Source of the DNA: Spiroplasma poulsonii
Lineage (GTDB): Bacteria > Bacillota_I > Bacilli_A > Mycoplasmatales > Mycoplasmataceae
DNA: 64,000 bases
Assembly (NCBI RefSeq): GCF_009866525.1
Contig: NZ_CM020866.1
Location: 310,160 to 374,159, forward strand
Reading direction: 5' to 3'
A model generated the notes under the pieces. It made no database searches. It had not been told where the DNA came from and worked only from the letters and a program-made list of their open reading frames with translations. The translations under genes and the position numbers were made by a program. Positions 19,407-30,338 of the stretch are shown here, one piece after another. The first letter of the stretch is position 1; every line of letters starts with the position of its first letter.

Positions 19407-20819
19407 ATGGGAAAAACGAAAAAATATGTTAAGTTCTTTGAATTTTTAACTGTTTTTTCAACGGCTGTTGGAATTACAATCGGAATTGGGATTTATTTAA
19501 AAAATGATACTTCTGAGGGCCATGTTTTATATTTTACTCAAAATCCATATTTAGCAATTGCCCTATGAATTTTAGTTGGAATTTTAGGAATTGCGATGAT
19601 TATGGTTTTTATTGAAATTGCTTCCATTAACACAAAGAGTGGTAATGGAACATTAGCATCATGAGCCAATGTCTTAATTGGTCGTAAGGTTGGAAGTTTG
19701 TTTTCAATTTTTTATATATTTTTTTATTTTCCAATATTACTAGGAATTTTTCCAATTTTTAGTATTAATGCAATGTTTGATGCGTTAGAAGTAACGAGTA
19801 TTACGAAGGGAACACAAAATGCAATTGCAATTAGTGTGGGTAGTATTCTTTTAATTTTGTTTTACTTATTAAATATTTTTTTACGAAATGTTGGAAAATG
19901 AGTACAAACAATCGGGACTTTTGTTAAATTTATTCCACTAGTGGTAAGTTTAATTCTTGGATTTATTATTCCAATGAGTGGTAACGTGTTTGATACTTTT
20001 AAAGAATTAAAATTTGGGAATTTCTTTATGGGTCTTTTGCCGGTGTTATTTTCTTTTGATGGCTTTATTTATGCCGCCGGATTACAAAAAGAAGTTTCTA
20101 ACAAAAATGTTATCCCAAAAGCATTATTTGTGGCAATGGTTTTTATTACGGTTTTTTACTTGATTCAAGTTATTTCATTATTTTTAGGAACAAATGATGG
20201 AAGTGTTTTTAGTTTATTTAATAACATTATTAGTGGACCAATTGCTCGTATTTTAACTTGATTTATTGTTATTACCGCATTAATGAGTATTAACGGTTTA
20301 ACATTTGTTTCACCAGCATTGGGACAAACTGTTCAAGATGAACGTCTTGTCTACATTGGTAAAAGAGAACTAAGTTATCAACAAATTGGTTTAATTCAAA
20401 TGACAATTACAGTTAGTTTTAACTTAATTATTATGGAAACTAGTTTAGCAGTCAAAGATGATCCGCTTTATTTGTTAGATATCTCTTCAAATTCTGTTAG
20501 TTTTGTTGCTTTTATTTGTTATATTAGTTTAATTGTTGCAGTATGAGTAAATCGTTATACAAAGCGGGTTGAAGTAACAAAAGTAAAAGGAATGTATTAC
20601 TATGCTGGTTTTGCGATCTTCTTGTTAGTAGTTTCAATTTGCTATATTATTTATAGTTTTGTTGCTTTTAAAAGTAATCACAATACCTTATATAGTTTAA
20701 TAATTATTGTTGGAGGAAGTTTAATTTTGTGAGGAATTAATGAATTATTATTAAGCAAAACAGCGCCTCCAGTTCCATACCAAATAAAAACTCCAATGAT
20801 TAATAAAATTAATCAATAG
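19407..20819 (+). CDS. APC-superfamily amino acid permease
   Basis: 470 residues from ATG 19407 behind a GGAGG site. About twelve hydrophobic segments are visible. The first contains 'FSTAVGITIGIGIYLKND', the Gly-rich unwound helix of APC transporters, and 'SFDGFIYAAGLQKEVSNKN' resembles the conserved loop 'AF.GF......EE.KNP'. Substrate cannot be told; amino acid uptake is the family expectation in this auxotrophic lineage. The 3' end overlaps the convergent rhodanese-like gene by 11 bp. Confidence 0.85.
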
Positions 20820-21165
20820 GGTTATAAGTTAAGATTTTATCAAGTTCATCAGTGTGGTGAACTTTTTTTCAGCCGCCCATCAAAATATAAACTTTAAAAT
20901 TATGTTTTTTTAGCAAACGATATAAGTCAAGATGTGAATGACCTGCACTTGAAATAAAAAGGATTTTTTTATCTTTAATAACTTTTTTTGAATAAATTAA
21001 ACGGAACAAATGATGAGGAATATTAATACTATTAGTAATATGACTTTCAAGTCATTCTTCTTTTGGGCGAACATCTATAATTAATCATTTTTCAGAATTA
21101 TTAATTTTTGGTAATTTTTTAATTGATTTTGTATTGTATTTCATTTGAAATGCTGAAAAAAACAT
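20809..21165 (-). CDS. rhodanese-like domain protein without the catalytic cysteine
   Basis: 118 residues from ATG 21165 (AGAGGTG site). Rhodanese marks are 'WLIIDVRPKEEWLESHI', 'INIPHHLF' and 'VYILMGGWKKV'. The active-site loop that is normally C-x-x-G-x-R reads 'FISSAGHSHL', so Ser or Ala stands where the sulfur-carrying Cys should be. It may be a non-catalytic binding or regulatory homologue. It overlaps the permease gene tail to tail. Confidence 0.85.
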
Positions 21166-21282
21166 CTTTTCACCTCTTTGTAATATATTATAACATTAAG
21201 AAAGTTATTATTTTACTAGGAAATCTATAAAATTTAAGTATATAATTAAAATGTTATTATAGAAAAGAAACGAGGGAAAAAA

Positions 21283-22020
21283 ATGCGAAAACCAATTATT
21301 ATTGGAAACTGAAAAATGCATAAGACAACGAGTGAAACAATTGAATTTTTAAAACAAGTTGATGCTGTTTGTGCTAATCTGACATTAGAAGCAGGAGTAG
21401 CAGTACCATATGTTAATTTAGCTGTTGCAAAACAACATGCCAAAAATTTAATTATTGCGGCGCAAAACTGTCATTATGAAGATTTTGGGGCCTTTACTGG
21501 TGAAATTTCAGTTGATATGTTAGAAGATTTAAAAATAACACATATTATTATTGGGCATTCTGAGCGTCGTCAAATGTTTAATGAAACCGATGAAACTGTT
21601 AATTTAAAAGCAAAAAAATTATTAGCAAAGGGAATGATTCCAATTATTTGTTGTGGTGAAACATTACAACAATATGAAAATAATGAAACTCAACAAATTG
21701 TTGAAAATCAAATTGCAAAAGCTTTTCAGGGAATTGATTTGGAAGATGCAAAAACAGTTGTTATTGCTTATGAACCAATTTGAGCAATTGGAACTGGAAA
21801 AACAGCAACTGCTGAAATTGCTCAAAAAGTTTGTGCGATAATTCGTACTAAAATTGCTGCGCTTTATGATGAGGTAGTAGCAAGTGTAATTCGAATTCAA
21901 TATGGTGGTAGTGTTAAACCAGATAATATTAAGGAATTATTAGCACAACCTGATATTGATGGTGCTTTAGTTGGGGGAGCTAGTTTAGAACCACAAACTT
22001 TCTTAGGATTAGTAAAATAA
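21283..22020 (+). CDS. tpiA: triosephosphate isomerase
   Basis: 245 residues. It interconverts dihydroxyacetone phosphate and glyceraldehyde 3-phosphate in glycolysis. Start '[14 protein letters not shown]' carries the catalytic Lys, 'IIIGHSERR' the catalytic His, '[13 protein letters not shown]' the catalytic Glu and flexible loop, and '[10 protein letters not shown]' with 'LVGGASL' the phosphate-binding loops. Trp codons are TGA. A TATAAT at 21241-21246 is the probable -10. Confidence 0.98.
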
Positions 22021-22087
22021 GGAGGAATAAAAAGGGACTGAATAATTTTTGCCAGTTCTTGTTTTTGAATCCGATGCGTTAAAATAA

Positions 22088-22121
22088 AAAAAGTTATATT
22101 TTAAAAATATAACTTTTATTT
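22088..22121 (+). terminator. terminator after tpiA
   Basis: AAAGTTATATTTT/AAAATATAACTTT stem followed by T residues, 70 bp past the tpiA stop. Confidence 0.75.
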
Positions 22122-22192
22122 TGAAAAATGATTAATTAGATTCTAACTATTTTTAGCTATAATTAAATTTATTAAAATTATAAGCTTTTAAA

Positions 22193-22250
22193 AATAGGAA
22201 TAAGTTTGAGAAATTAAATAATTTCTCAAACTTATTCTATTGTTTTTTTG
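22193..22250 (+). terminator. strong hairpin terminator with no obvious gene upstream
   Basis: AATAGGAATAAGTTTGAGAA and its complement form a stem of about 21 bp with a 6-nt loop, followed by a T run. Nothing coding is visible between tpiA and this site, so it may be left over from a deleted gene. Confidence 0.75.
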
Positions 22251-22279
22251 TATAATAGTAAAAATCTTGTTTTTTAGGA

Positions 22280-22550
22280 AGGCAATTTGGTAAAAGATGG
22301 TAAATTATGTTAAAAAACTATTAATTTGTTAAATGGAACTGTTCTTACTCTTAATGATGTTAATGTTTCAGTAAAACCAGATGAACATTCTGCTAATTAT
22401 AGTAAAAGGTTTATAACTCTAGCTCTTAAGGCTGGATCACGCTTATTTGAAATTAGTGATGGTAAAGCAAAAAAAATAACAAAGAAAGTAAATTATCTAG
22501 TATCAACTCAATTTGATATTTATTCTAATAATCACAATGCGTTGGAATAA
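22280..22550 (+). pseudogene. small degraded gene, function unknown
   Basis: ATG GTA AAT TAT at about 22298, after AGGAAGG, opens only 11 codons. A shift at an A-run leads into a frame (22314-22550) reading 'LLNGTVLTLNDVNVSVKPDE...' to TAA 22548, about 80 residues, that has no ATG of its own. It looks like a short gene broken by one indel. No family recognised. Confidence 0.35.
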
Positions 22551-23261
22551 TAATAAGGTTAATACTATTTTATAAAAGATAATTTTATATTATAAAAACT
22601 CTGGTATGATTAATATTTGTTTTAATTAAAAAATAGGAAAGATTATTATTAATCTTTCCTATTTTAAATTAATTTTTTTATTTTATTTCAACTAAATTAT
22701 TATTTTTAATGATATATGTTTTGGGGCCATTTAATGGCTGATATTTATCATTGTTAAAAATTTGAACACGATTTCCTTCGGCAGGAATAATTTCAATTTG
22801 ATAATTTTCATCATATTTAATGCCATTAGTTAAATCATGTTTTTTAATAATTTCAGCGAAATTTTGATCACCAGTAATAACAATATCTTTTATTAACTCA
22901 CCAAGATTATTTTTAATTTTAATAGTATAGTACATTTCGTGTTTAAAATAATAATGAATTTCTTCAGAATTACCATCAAATTTAATTACTTTATCTTGTG
23001 AATGTAAACCAATTATTCCCTTATATCCATCACTGATTCCTTGGAATACTATTGTATTATTTAATTTGTTTAACTTAAACAAATATCTTTGAATATTTGG
23101 AATTTTATTTTTTTGAGCAATTTTCAATTCAACAGGAACTAGCAAAGTATTTTTGTCTTTTAAAAATGTGTTTACTGCTGAATTATAATCAGCAACTACT
23201 GTTATTTTTTCATCGTCACTTAAATTAGGCACTGTAAAAATTTTTTTAATTGCACTCATTA

Positions 23262-24327
23262 GACTTCTTGCATTACTTGTTAAAAAATTGCAAATATTTG
23301 TAAAAAAGATACTAATAGAAAAATATAATTTTAATTAATTATGTTTTTTATTTAAAAATTTAATATTTTTCCACAACGAAAAATTAATTTATTATTTAAA
23401 TTATTTAATTTTAAATAAATATTTTATGTTAAATATAATAATTGTAAATTATAAATTGAGGCAATTAAATTAAATCTTAAACCAAATCTTTTTCTTCGAT
23501 TACGATATTTTTCTGTAATAATTTTAAATTTTTTAAGAATAGCAAAAATATTTTCAATAATAATTCTCATTTTTGAAACTAGTCTATTATATTGCTTTTG
23601 TTCTTTGTTTAAAGGGTTTTTCTTTGTTTTCTTTGTAGGTATTAGAACATTATTGTGATTTTTTTGTATTCCTTGATAACCACTATCAACTATTAATTTG
23701 GTATTTTTTAAAATTGGGATTTTTGATTCTTTAAATAAAGCATAATCATGTTTTTTTCCGAGCGAAAAACTTGTTGCAATAATTTTTTTGGTTTCTTGTT
23801 CGATAATTACTTGTGTTTTTGATCGTGTGTTTTTTCTTTTTACCAGAATAAGATTGTTTTTGTCTTTTTTTGGGCGTTGGATTGGAGTTTGGGTAGCATC
23901 AATAATAATAGTTTTATCATTAAAATAATCATTTATTAGTGCTTTTTTACCAGCAAGTTGTTGAAAATCAGAGTTTTTAATTAAAATATCTTCAATTCAC
24001 TTAATATTACGATAACAATTAGCCTCACTAATATCAAAACTTTTACCAAGATGAAAATAAGTCTGATATTCTCGTCAATATAATAAAGTCATCAATAATC
24101 TATTTTCTAATGATAATTTATTAGTTTTACCACCTTTTTTAAATTTTTCTATTTCAGCAACTTTTAAAATATCTAACATTTTATTAAAAGTGAATTTTTT
24201 TATTCCTGTTAATCTTAACCATTCTCTATCATTAAGAGTATTAAATTTATTATTGTTCATATTTTTATGTCCTCATAAATTATATTTTATAATAATATTT
24301 TAATAAAAAAGGGTATCGCAAGAAGTC
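23262..24327 (-). mobile_element. IS5-family insertion sequence, copy 1
   Basis: 1066 bp bounded by GACTTCTTGC and GCAAGAAGTC, flanked by TA on both sides, which fits the TA target duplication of IS5-group elements. The host M60 frame joins 'FKTI' to 'MSAIKK' across it. It differs from copy 2 by single-base indels in homopolymers plus at least one substitution. Confidence 0.9.
23424..24260 (-). CDS. IS5-family DDE transposase, copy 1
   Basis: 278 codons in one frame. The helix-turn-helix-like N-terminus is 'MNNNKFNTLNDREWLRLTGI'; DDE residues lie in 'IIDATQTPIQRP', 'LIVDSGYQGI' and 'IIENIFAILKKFK'. Between QRPKK and KTQV about 18 residues read in a shifted, Asn/Leu-rich frame ('DKNNLILVKRKNTRS') instead of the family-like 'RQKQSYSGKKKKHTI' seen in copy 2. 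Two indels (A7 and A5 runs) therefore compensate each other. The protein is full length but its core is scrambled, so activity is doubtful unless frameshifting is used. Confidence 0.85.
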
Positions 24328-24804
24328 TATTGTTTTAAATTCATCACCAAAATTTATTGTTACATTTTTTGCAGCAATTTCTTTGGTTGATGCTATTTTT
24401 TTATTGGCACAATTTTTTGAACAATTGGGTGCTCTTTTGTTGATTCTTCGATGATGTTATTTCAAATTGGTTTTGTTAAACGTTGATATTTACTAATAAT
24501 ATTTTTAGTTTCTTTAGCTGGTTGTAAACCTCATTCTTGAAAGAATGGTGCTAAATTATAACCTGATATTTTTGATGCATGAATAATAAAATTTTGAATT
24601 TTAACTTGATCACTATTAAGTTCGTTTTTTTCTGTATTAAGCATTGCGCGATAAGTTTGATTTAATTGTGGATAAAAGTTTTTGCCAAATGCCATTTGTA
24701 ATTGTCAAAACATTGCTAGTTTAACTAACAAAGGTTCTTGTTTTATTTTATTAAAATCTCGTTTTTCAATTGGAGTTTGGAAAAATAATTTAATTTCTTT
24801 AATA

Positions 24805-25868
24805 GACTTCTTGCATTACTTGTTAAAAAATTGCAAATATTTGTAAAAAAGATACTAATAGAAAAATATAATTTTAATTAATTATGTTTTTTATTTAAAA
24901 ATTTAATATTTTTCCACAACGAAAAATTAATTTATTATTTAAATTATTTAATTTTAAATAAATATTTTATGTTAAATATAATAATTGTAAATTATAAATT
25001 GAGGCAATTAAATTAAATCTTAAACCAAATCTTTTTCTTCGATTACGATATTTTTCTGTAATAATTTTAAATTTTTTAAGAATAGCAAAAATATTTTCAA
25101 TAATAATTCTCATTTTTGAAACTAGTCTATTATATTGCTTTTGTTCTTTGTTTAAAGGGTTTTTCTTTGTTTTCTTTGTAGGTATTAGAACATTATTGTG
25201 ATTTTTTTGTATTCCTTGATAACCACTATCAACTATTAATTTGGTATTTTTTAAAATTGGGATTTTTGATTCTTTAAATAAAGCATAATCATGTTTTTTT
25301 CCGAGCGAAAAACTTGTTGCAATAATTTTTTTGGTTTCTTGTTCGATAATTACTTGTGTTTTGATCGTGTGTTTTTTCTTTTTACCAGAATAAGATTGTT
25401 TTTGTCTTTTTTGGGCGTTGGATTGGAGTTTGGGTAGCATCAATAATAATAGTTTTATCATTAAAATAATCATTTATTAGTGCTTTTTTACCAGCAAGTT
25501 GTTGAAAATCAGAGTTTTTAATTAAAATATCTTCAATTCACTTAATATTACGATAACAATTAGCCTCACTAATATCAAAACTTTTACCAAGATGAAAATA
25601 AGTCTGATATTCTCGTCAATATAATAAAGTCATCAATAATCTATTTTCTAATGATAATTTATTAGTTTTACCACCTTTTTTAAATTTTTCTATTTCAGCA
25701 ACTTTTAAAATATCTAACATTTTATTAAAAGTGGATTTTTTTATTCCTGTTAATCTTAACCATTCTCTATCATTAAGAGTATTAAATTTATTATTGTTCA
25801 TATTTTTATGTCCTCATAAATTATATTTTATAATAATATTTTAATAAAAAAGGGTATCGCAAGAAGTC
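24805..25868 (-). mobile_element. IS5-family insertion sequence, copy 2
   Basis: 1064 bp with the same ends and TA flanks as copy 1, inserted in the same orientation about 480 bp away. Excision would join 'VPLRIFNYI' to 'KEIKLFFQ' in the M60 frame. Confidence 0.9.
24967..25801 (-). CDS. IS5-family transposase, copy 2, in two frames
   Basis: The N-terminal frame (25801 to TAA 25382, 139 residues) ends just after 'QRPKK'. The C-terminal frame, carrying 'RQKQSYSGKKKKHTIKTQVI' and the second Asp and the Glu, is open to TAA 24967. The break is an A6 run where copy 1 has A7. IS5-group elements can make transposase by frameshifting at A-runs, but reaching the C-terminal frame here needs a +1 shift, so this copy is probably broken. 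Confidence 0.75.
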
Positions 25869-26879
25869 TAATGTAATTGAAAATTCGCAATGGAACATTA
25901 AAATGTTCTTGGACATATAGGGCACTAATATTATTAATAACTTCTCCTAAATCGTTTCTTTTATATTGGGAATTTTAATAAGTATGACCAGTTTCATGTC
26001 ATAGTGCTCATTGACCAGAAATTTGATCTAAAAATAAATCTTGTCCAGCTGAAGTACTATTTTGAAACATTATTCGATTATCACTAGCATTAGCATAACC
26101 ACTACTATCATCTTCGTTGGCAATATGAACATATTGTGGATATTTTTTATTGATTCCCTCATTTGCTTCATTTAAACCAAGAATTTCATTAGTATATTTT
26201 CACGTTTTATCTCACCCCGCTAAAATAGCATTAAAATGTTGTTCTAGGCGGGGAAAAACTTTCTTAATAATCATTTCTGTTTGCATTGTAGCAATAAAAT
26301 GATTAGAAACAAATTCAACAAAAGGAGAATTTGTGTTTAAAACATCATTAATAAAATCATATTGATTAGATTTATTTATTTTAAAAGTTGGCATTTTAAT
26401 AACATCATTAGAATTTTCTAATGTCACGCTAGTTACTTGTAAATCCGTTAGATTATTATCGGCAAGATAAAGAACGCCATCAGTTTCTAAATAAAAAGTA
26501 ATAAAATTAGCTTTTGTTGGAATTACAAAATGACTAAAAACACTATTTTTGTTTTCATTTATTTTTTTGTATTGTCCTCACTGCCCAATTGATAATTTAA
26601 TCTGTCCTAATTCATTGTCTGTTAAATCACGGTTTAATGTTACTGTATAAGTATTGTTTGCTTGTAAATAATATCCTGTTGGTTTAAATTCTGAGTGTGT
26701 AAGAACACGATTTTCTCGATCAGCAATTTCTCTACTATTTAAAAATTGATAGTTCTCTTTTAACAATTGGTTTGTATTGATACTATACTAGTGTCTGAAT
26801 AAATCTTGCATGCAAGAATTGTGTTTGTGCTAGTAATTGTTAATCCGGCGGCCCCCAAAATACTCAATAACCTTTTCAT

Positions 26880-27338
26880 GTTATTTTCCTCCTTAGTATT
26901 TTAAGTTCTCTAATTTTTATAATTATTTTAAAGTTTAGACTGCTGGCGGTTTATACTCCTTTTTAAGTAAAGACAAGCATTTTGTATGTAAGGCATTAAT
27001 TAATAATGCTTTCATTAGACAAGCATTATTAAGATTATGAACAAGAGGTTGCATTATTAATTTCACTTTTTTACATATTATTATGTTTTCATTTTATAAT
27101 CTTTTAAAAAAAATGTAAAGGGATGATGAACTTAACACCTTGATAAAACTAATTATTAAATAAGACCGAATATATTTTTAAAAACTAATTCTAAATTTTA
27201 TTAGTTAAAATTAAGTTTTTTAATAAATGTAAAAATTTCGATAGTAATGTTAAGAAGTTATTTTATATAAAACTTTTATTTTATTTCTATTTTAAAATAA
27301 GGTATAATTATATATTGTAATAAGGAATTGAGGTTAAA
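26880..27338. other. intergenic region upstream of the ABC-F gene
   Basis: No gene seen in about 450 bp. The only sites I can name are a TATAAT at 27303-27308 upstream of the ABC-F start and a partly palindromic AAGCATT/AATGCTT stretch near 26970-27030. Confidence 0.4.
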
Positions 27339-28871
27339 ATGAGTTTAATTAATATTGAAAATTTAAGTCATGCTAACGGTGGAAAGATTTTATATAAAAA
27401 CGCAACAGTTCGAATTAATAAGGGTGAACATCTAGCATTAATTGGAACTAATGGAACGGGGAAGACTACTTTATTAAGTATTATTTATGGAAAAATTACA
27501 CCTGATGAAGGAATGATTGACTTACAACCAAAAGTTAAAATTGCTTATTTAGATCAGCACCAAGAGTTAGATGGTAGTTTGACCGTTGATCAGTTTTTAA
27601 AATTAACATATCAACATTTATTTGATATTGAACAAAGAATTTATGATATTTATGAAAAAATGAGTGCTAATTATGATGAAGATAAATTAGTAAAAGCTTT
27701 AAAATTACAAGAACATTTAGACCAAAATGGGTTTGAAACAATTGATAAAGAAATTCGTAGTTTAGTTGATGGATTAGGAATTGACCCCACAAGGTTAGAT
27801 GCAAAGTTATCAGAATTATCGGGGGGACAACGGGGGAAAGTTATCTTAGCAAAATTATTATTATCAGAAAATGATTTTTTATTGTTAGATGAACCAACTA
27901 ACTTTTTAGACTTAGAACAAGTTGAATGATTGGCAAAGTTTTTGCAAAGTTATGACAAAGCTTTTTTAGTGGTTTCGCATGATATTGATTTTATTAATAA
28001 AGTCGGAAAGGTTATTTATGCAATTGAAAATTTAACAGTTAATCGTTATGTTGGAAATTATCAACAGTATTTAGCATTAAGTGAATTAAAAAACGAACAA
28101 TATGATAAAGCCCAAAAAGGACAAGAACGGTTAATTAAAAAATTAGAAACTTATGTTGCAAAAAATAAGGCTCGTGCTTCAACAGCAAAAAGTGCCCAAT
28201 CACGACAAAAACAAATTGATAAAATGGAAATTATTGAAAAGCGTTATGAGTTGACTAAACCAAAGTTTAGTTTTAAATATAAACGCCCAGCAAGCACAAT
28301 CATTGTTAGTGCTGAAAAATTAGAAATTGGTTATCAGTTTCCGTTAATTCAACCACTAACATTTGATATTCGTGATGGTGAAAAGTGTATTGTTCGTGGA
28401 TATAATGGAATTGGAAAAACAACTTTTTTGAATACGCTAGCTGGAAATATTCCGAGTTTAGGGGGAACTTTGAAACTTGGGAATGGCGTTGTTATTGCTT
28501 ATTTTCATCAAATTGAAGCAATTATGGATATGACGCCAATTGAATATTTAAAAAATTTATACCCTGAGCTTGAAGATGGGCGCATTCGTAGTATTTTAGC
28601 AAACTTTGGAGTTAAAAGTACGTTAATGCAAAATCAAATGATAAAGTTATCGGGGGGAGAACAAACAAAAGTTCGTTTATCAGCGTTATCATTAGAACCA
28701 TGTAGTTTATTAATTTTAGATGAACCGACAAATCATATTGATGTTTTGGCAAAAGAAGCATTATTAGAAGCGATTCAAGCATTTGAAGGAACTGTTTTAA
28801 TTACAACCCATGATATTAATTTTAATGTTAATTGAGCAGATAAAGTGCTTGATTTTGAGAAAATGATATAG
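27339..28871 (+). CDS. ABC-F family ATPase (ribosome-associated)
   Basis: 510 residues with two ATP-binding cassettes and no membrane segment. The first has 'GTNGTGKTT', 'LSGGQRGK' and 'LLLDEPTNFLDL'; the second has 'GYNGIGKTT', 'LSGGEQTK' and 'LILDEPTNHID'. The linker between them is Lys/Gln-rich and helical (about residues 245-310). ABC-F proteins bind the ribosomal E site and relieve stalling or antibiotic block. The exact subfamily cannot be fixed by eye. Confidence 0.92.
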
Positions 28872-28880
28872 GAACTAATT

Positions 28881-29180
28881 ATGAAAAAACATTATTTTTA
28901 TGTGTTAGTTTGTGCTGATAAAACATTGTATGCTGGATATACTGTTGATTTAGTTCGCCGTGAGCAAGAACATAATTTTGGAACGGGGGCTAAATATACG
29001 GCGCAATCAAAACGAAGACCAGTTAAAATAATTTATAGTGAAGAATATCAAACTCGTTCTGCCGCAATGCAAAGCGAAGCTGCTTTTAAGCAGTTGTCAC
29101 GGGTTGATAGAATTAGTTTTTTACAAAAGCAAAATGTTGATTTATCATTTGTAATAAAAACAGATGTGGTAAAATCATAA
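28881..29180 (+). CDS. GIY-YIG domain protein (UPF0213-like)
   Basis: 99 residues, 9 nt after the ABC-F stop. 'HYFYVLVCADKTLYAGYTVD' carries the GIY-YIG core (Y-V-L ... Y-A-G), followed by the Arg of 'DLVRREQEH' and the Glu of 'AMQSEAAFKQL'. These are the catalytic positions of small single-domain GIY-YIG nucleases. Cellular role is unknown; DNA repair is often suggested. Confidence 0.9.
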   Translation: MKKHYFYVLVCADKTLYAGYTVDLVRREQEHNFGTGAKYTAQSKRRPVKIIYSEEYQTRSAAMQSEAAFKQLSRVDRISFLQKQNVDLSFVIKTDVVKS

Positions 29181-29204
29181 TAGTAATATTAAAACGGGGG
29201 TAGG

Positions 29205-29672
29205 ATGGATAACAACATTCAAGTTTTAGTTGATGAGTTAACACAACTATATCAACGATATCAAGTACAATCATTACAAAATGACATTATGATTTGCTTA
29301 GATATTTTAAAATACTATGATTTTAGTGATCAAAATAATCAGGTTTTTATTGGCTATGTGTTACGAGTGTTTTATATTTTAAAAGCAAAACTTGAACAAA
29401 ATATTGATTTAACAACTGATTTATCAAATTTAATGGCAAAAGTATATACAACAGGTAATAACCGGAATATTTTTCGCCGTAAAATTGGAAAGAATCGGCA
29501 AGAATTTGAAAATGAGGTTGAATTTTATGTTAACCGAAATTATTTTGATGATGAATATAACCGGTTGCAACGAATGCTTTTGAAAAATGGGGCAAAATTA
29601 GTCGGGTCCGCAAGTGCTTCTTTAGCTTGTTTTAACTACGAAAAGATTCTAACAAATTCAATTATTGGATAG
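29205..29672 (+). CDS. hypothetical protein
   Basis: 155 residues from ATG 29205 (GGGGGTAGG upstream). Mostly helical, soluble, with a basic stretch around 'NIFRRKIGKNRQEF'. Its last codons overlap the next small frame. No family recognised. Confidence 0.6.
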   Translation: MDNNIQVLVDELTQLYQRYQVQSLQNDIMICLDILKYYDFSDQNNQVFIGYVLRVFYILKAKLEQNIDLTTDLSNLMAKVYTTGNNRNIFRRKIGKNRQEFENEVEFYVNRNYFDDEYNRLQRMLLKNGAKLVGSASASLACFNYEKILTNSIIG

Positions 29673-29853
29673 TCAAGAGTTAGCATTACGATTACAAAAA
29701 ATTGTGATGCGAGTATTAAAACCATTTGAAAATGAAAAAAGTCAATTTTTAGCAAAGCAGACAATGGTTAATGAAGATTTGGATGAAACGATAACTAAAC
29801 GAGAAAATTATTTGCAACAATATAACAAATTATTTAAACAAGAAAATAATTAA
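29665..29853 (+). CDS. small helical protein, start or frame uncertain
   Basis: 62 codons beginning at TTG 29665, overlapping the end of the previous gene by 8 nt. The sequence is helical and charged. It could be a coupled small gene, or the true C-terminus of the 29205 gene after a 1-nt shift near GGATAG. Confidence 0.45.
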   Translation: MDSQELALRLQKIVMRVLKPFENEKSQFLAKQTMVNEDLDETITKRENYLQQYNKLFKQENN

Positions 29854-29896
29854 TTTATATAGTACAATATAAGTAGTTAAAATAAGGGAGGAAAAT

Positions 29897-30220
29897 ATGA
29901 AACCAGAATTAAAAGAATTATTATTAGAAATTAAAACAAAAATTAATGATGATAAACTTTTTCGCGATTTTGTTGGTGAAATTTTAAATGAAGCTAATTA
30001 CAATAACTATTATGAACAATCAGTTGCTGATGAAGAAATTGCAGAGCAATTAGTTGAGATTTATTTTATTGAAAATTATAGTAGTGATGAAGAAGTTTCA
30101 GAACTAAAAGAAAAAATTATGAAAATTTTATTCTTCTTAGAAGGACAAAAAGAATTAGTTAAAGAATATGCCTATTTTATTGAAAATAAAGTAAGTCAAT
30201 TTGCTACAGAACTTAACTAA
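29897..30220 (+). CDS. hypothetical acidic helical protein
   Basis: 107 residues from ATG 29897 behind GGGAGGA. Very acidic and Leu/Ile-rich, predicted all-helical, no signal peptide. Not recognised. About 118 bp without a gene separate it from uvrA. Confidence 0.6.
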   Translation: MKPELKELLLEIKTKINDDKLFRDFVGEILNEANYNNYYEQSVADEEIAEQLVEIYFIENYSSDEEVSELKEKIMKILFFLEGQKELVKEYAYFIENKVSQFATELN

Positions 30221-30338
30221 TTTTATTAATCGGACAGCAAATGTTAGATTTTTTTTAAACTATATTTGCATTATTTTTAAAAAATAATATCATTTTACTA
30301 TGTTACTTTTACAAAATAATAATTAAGAAGGTGAAAAA

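Larger units (their letters stand above)
22678..26879 (-). pseudogene. M60-like (mucinase-type) lipoprotein peptidase, interrupted by two IS copies
   Basis: Reading from ATG 26879 (AGGAGG site): lipoprotein signal 'MKRLLSILGAAGLTITS...LAC', then an M60-like peptidase domain with zinc motif 'WHETGHTY' (25984-25998), then helical 'MFWQLQMAFGKNFYPQLNQT' and 'FQEWGL', and finally a carbohydrate-binding-like module (22678-23259). M60-like enzymes cleave glycosylated proteins such as mucins. The gene is dead several times over: a frameshift soon after the signal peptide, TAA at 25975 where a Gln codon is expected after the zinc motif, a frameshift at an A7 run (about 24396-24402), and IS insertions at 23262 and 24805. 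Removing each IS and one TA copy restores the frame exactly. Confidence 0.8.

Noticed and set aside
22314..22550. Intact small gene using TTG
   Set aside because: The TTG at 22326 lacks a ribosome site and the natural ATG lies upstream in another frame, so it was listed as degraded.
28881..29180. Homing endonuclease
   Set aside because: Although GIY-YIG, it is a short single-domain protein in a housekeeping context with no intron or intein nearby.
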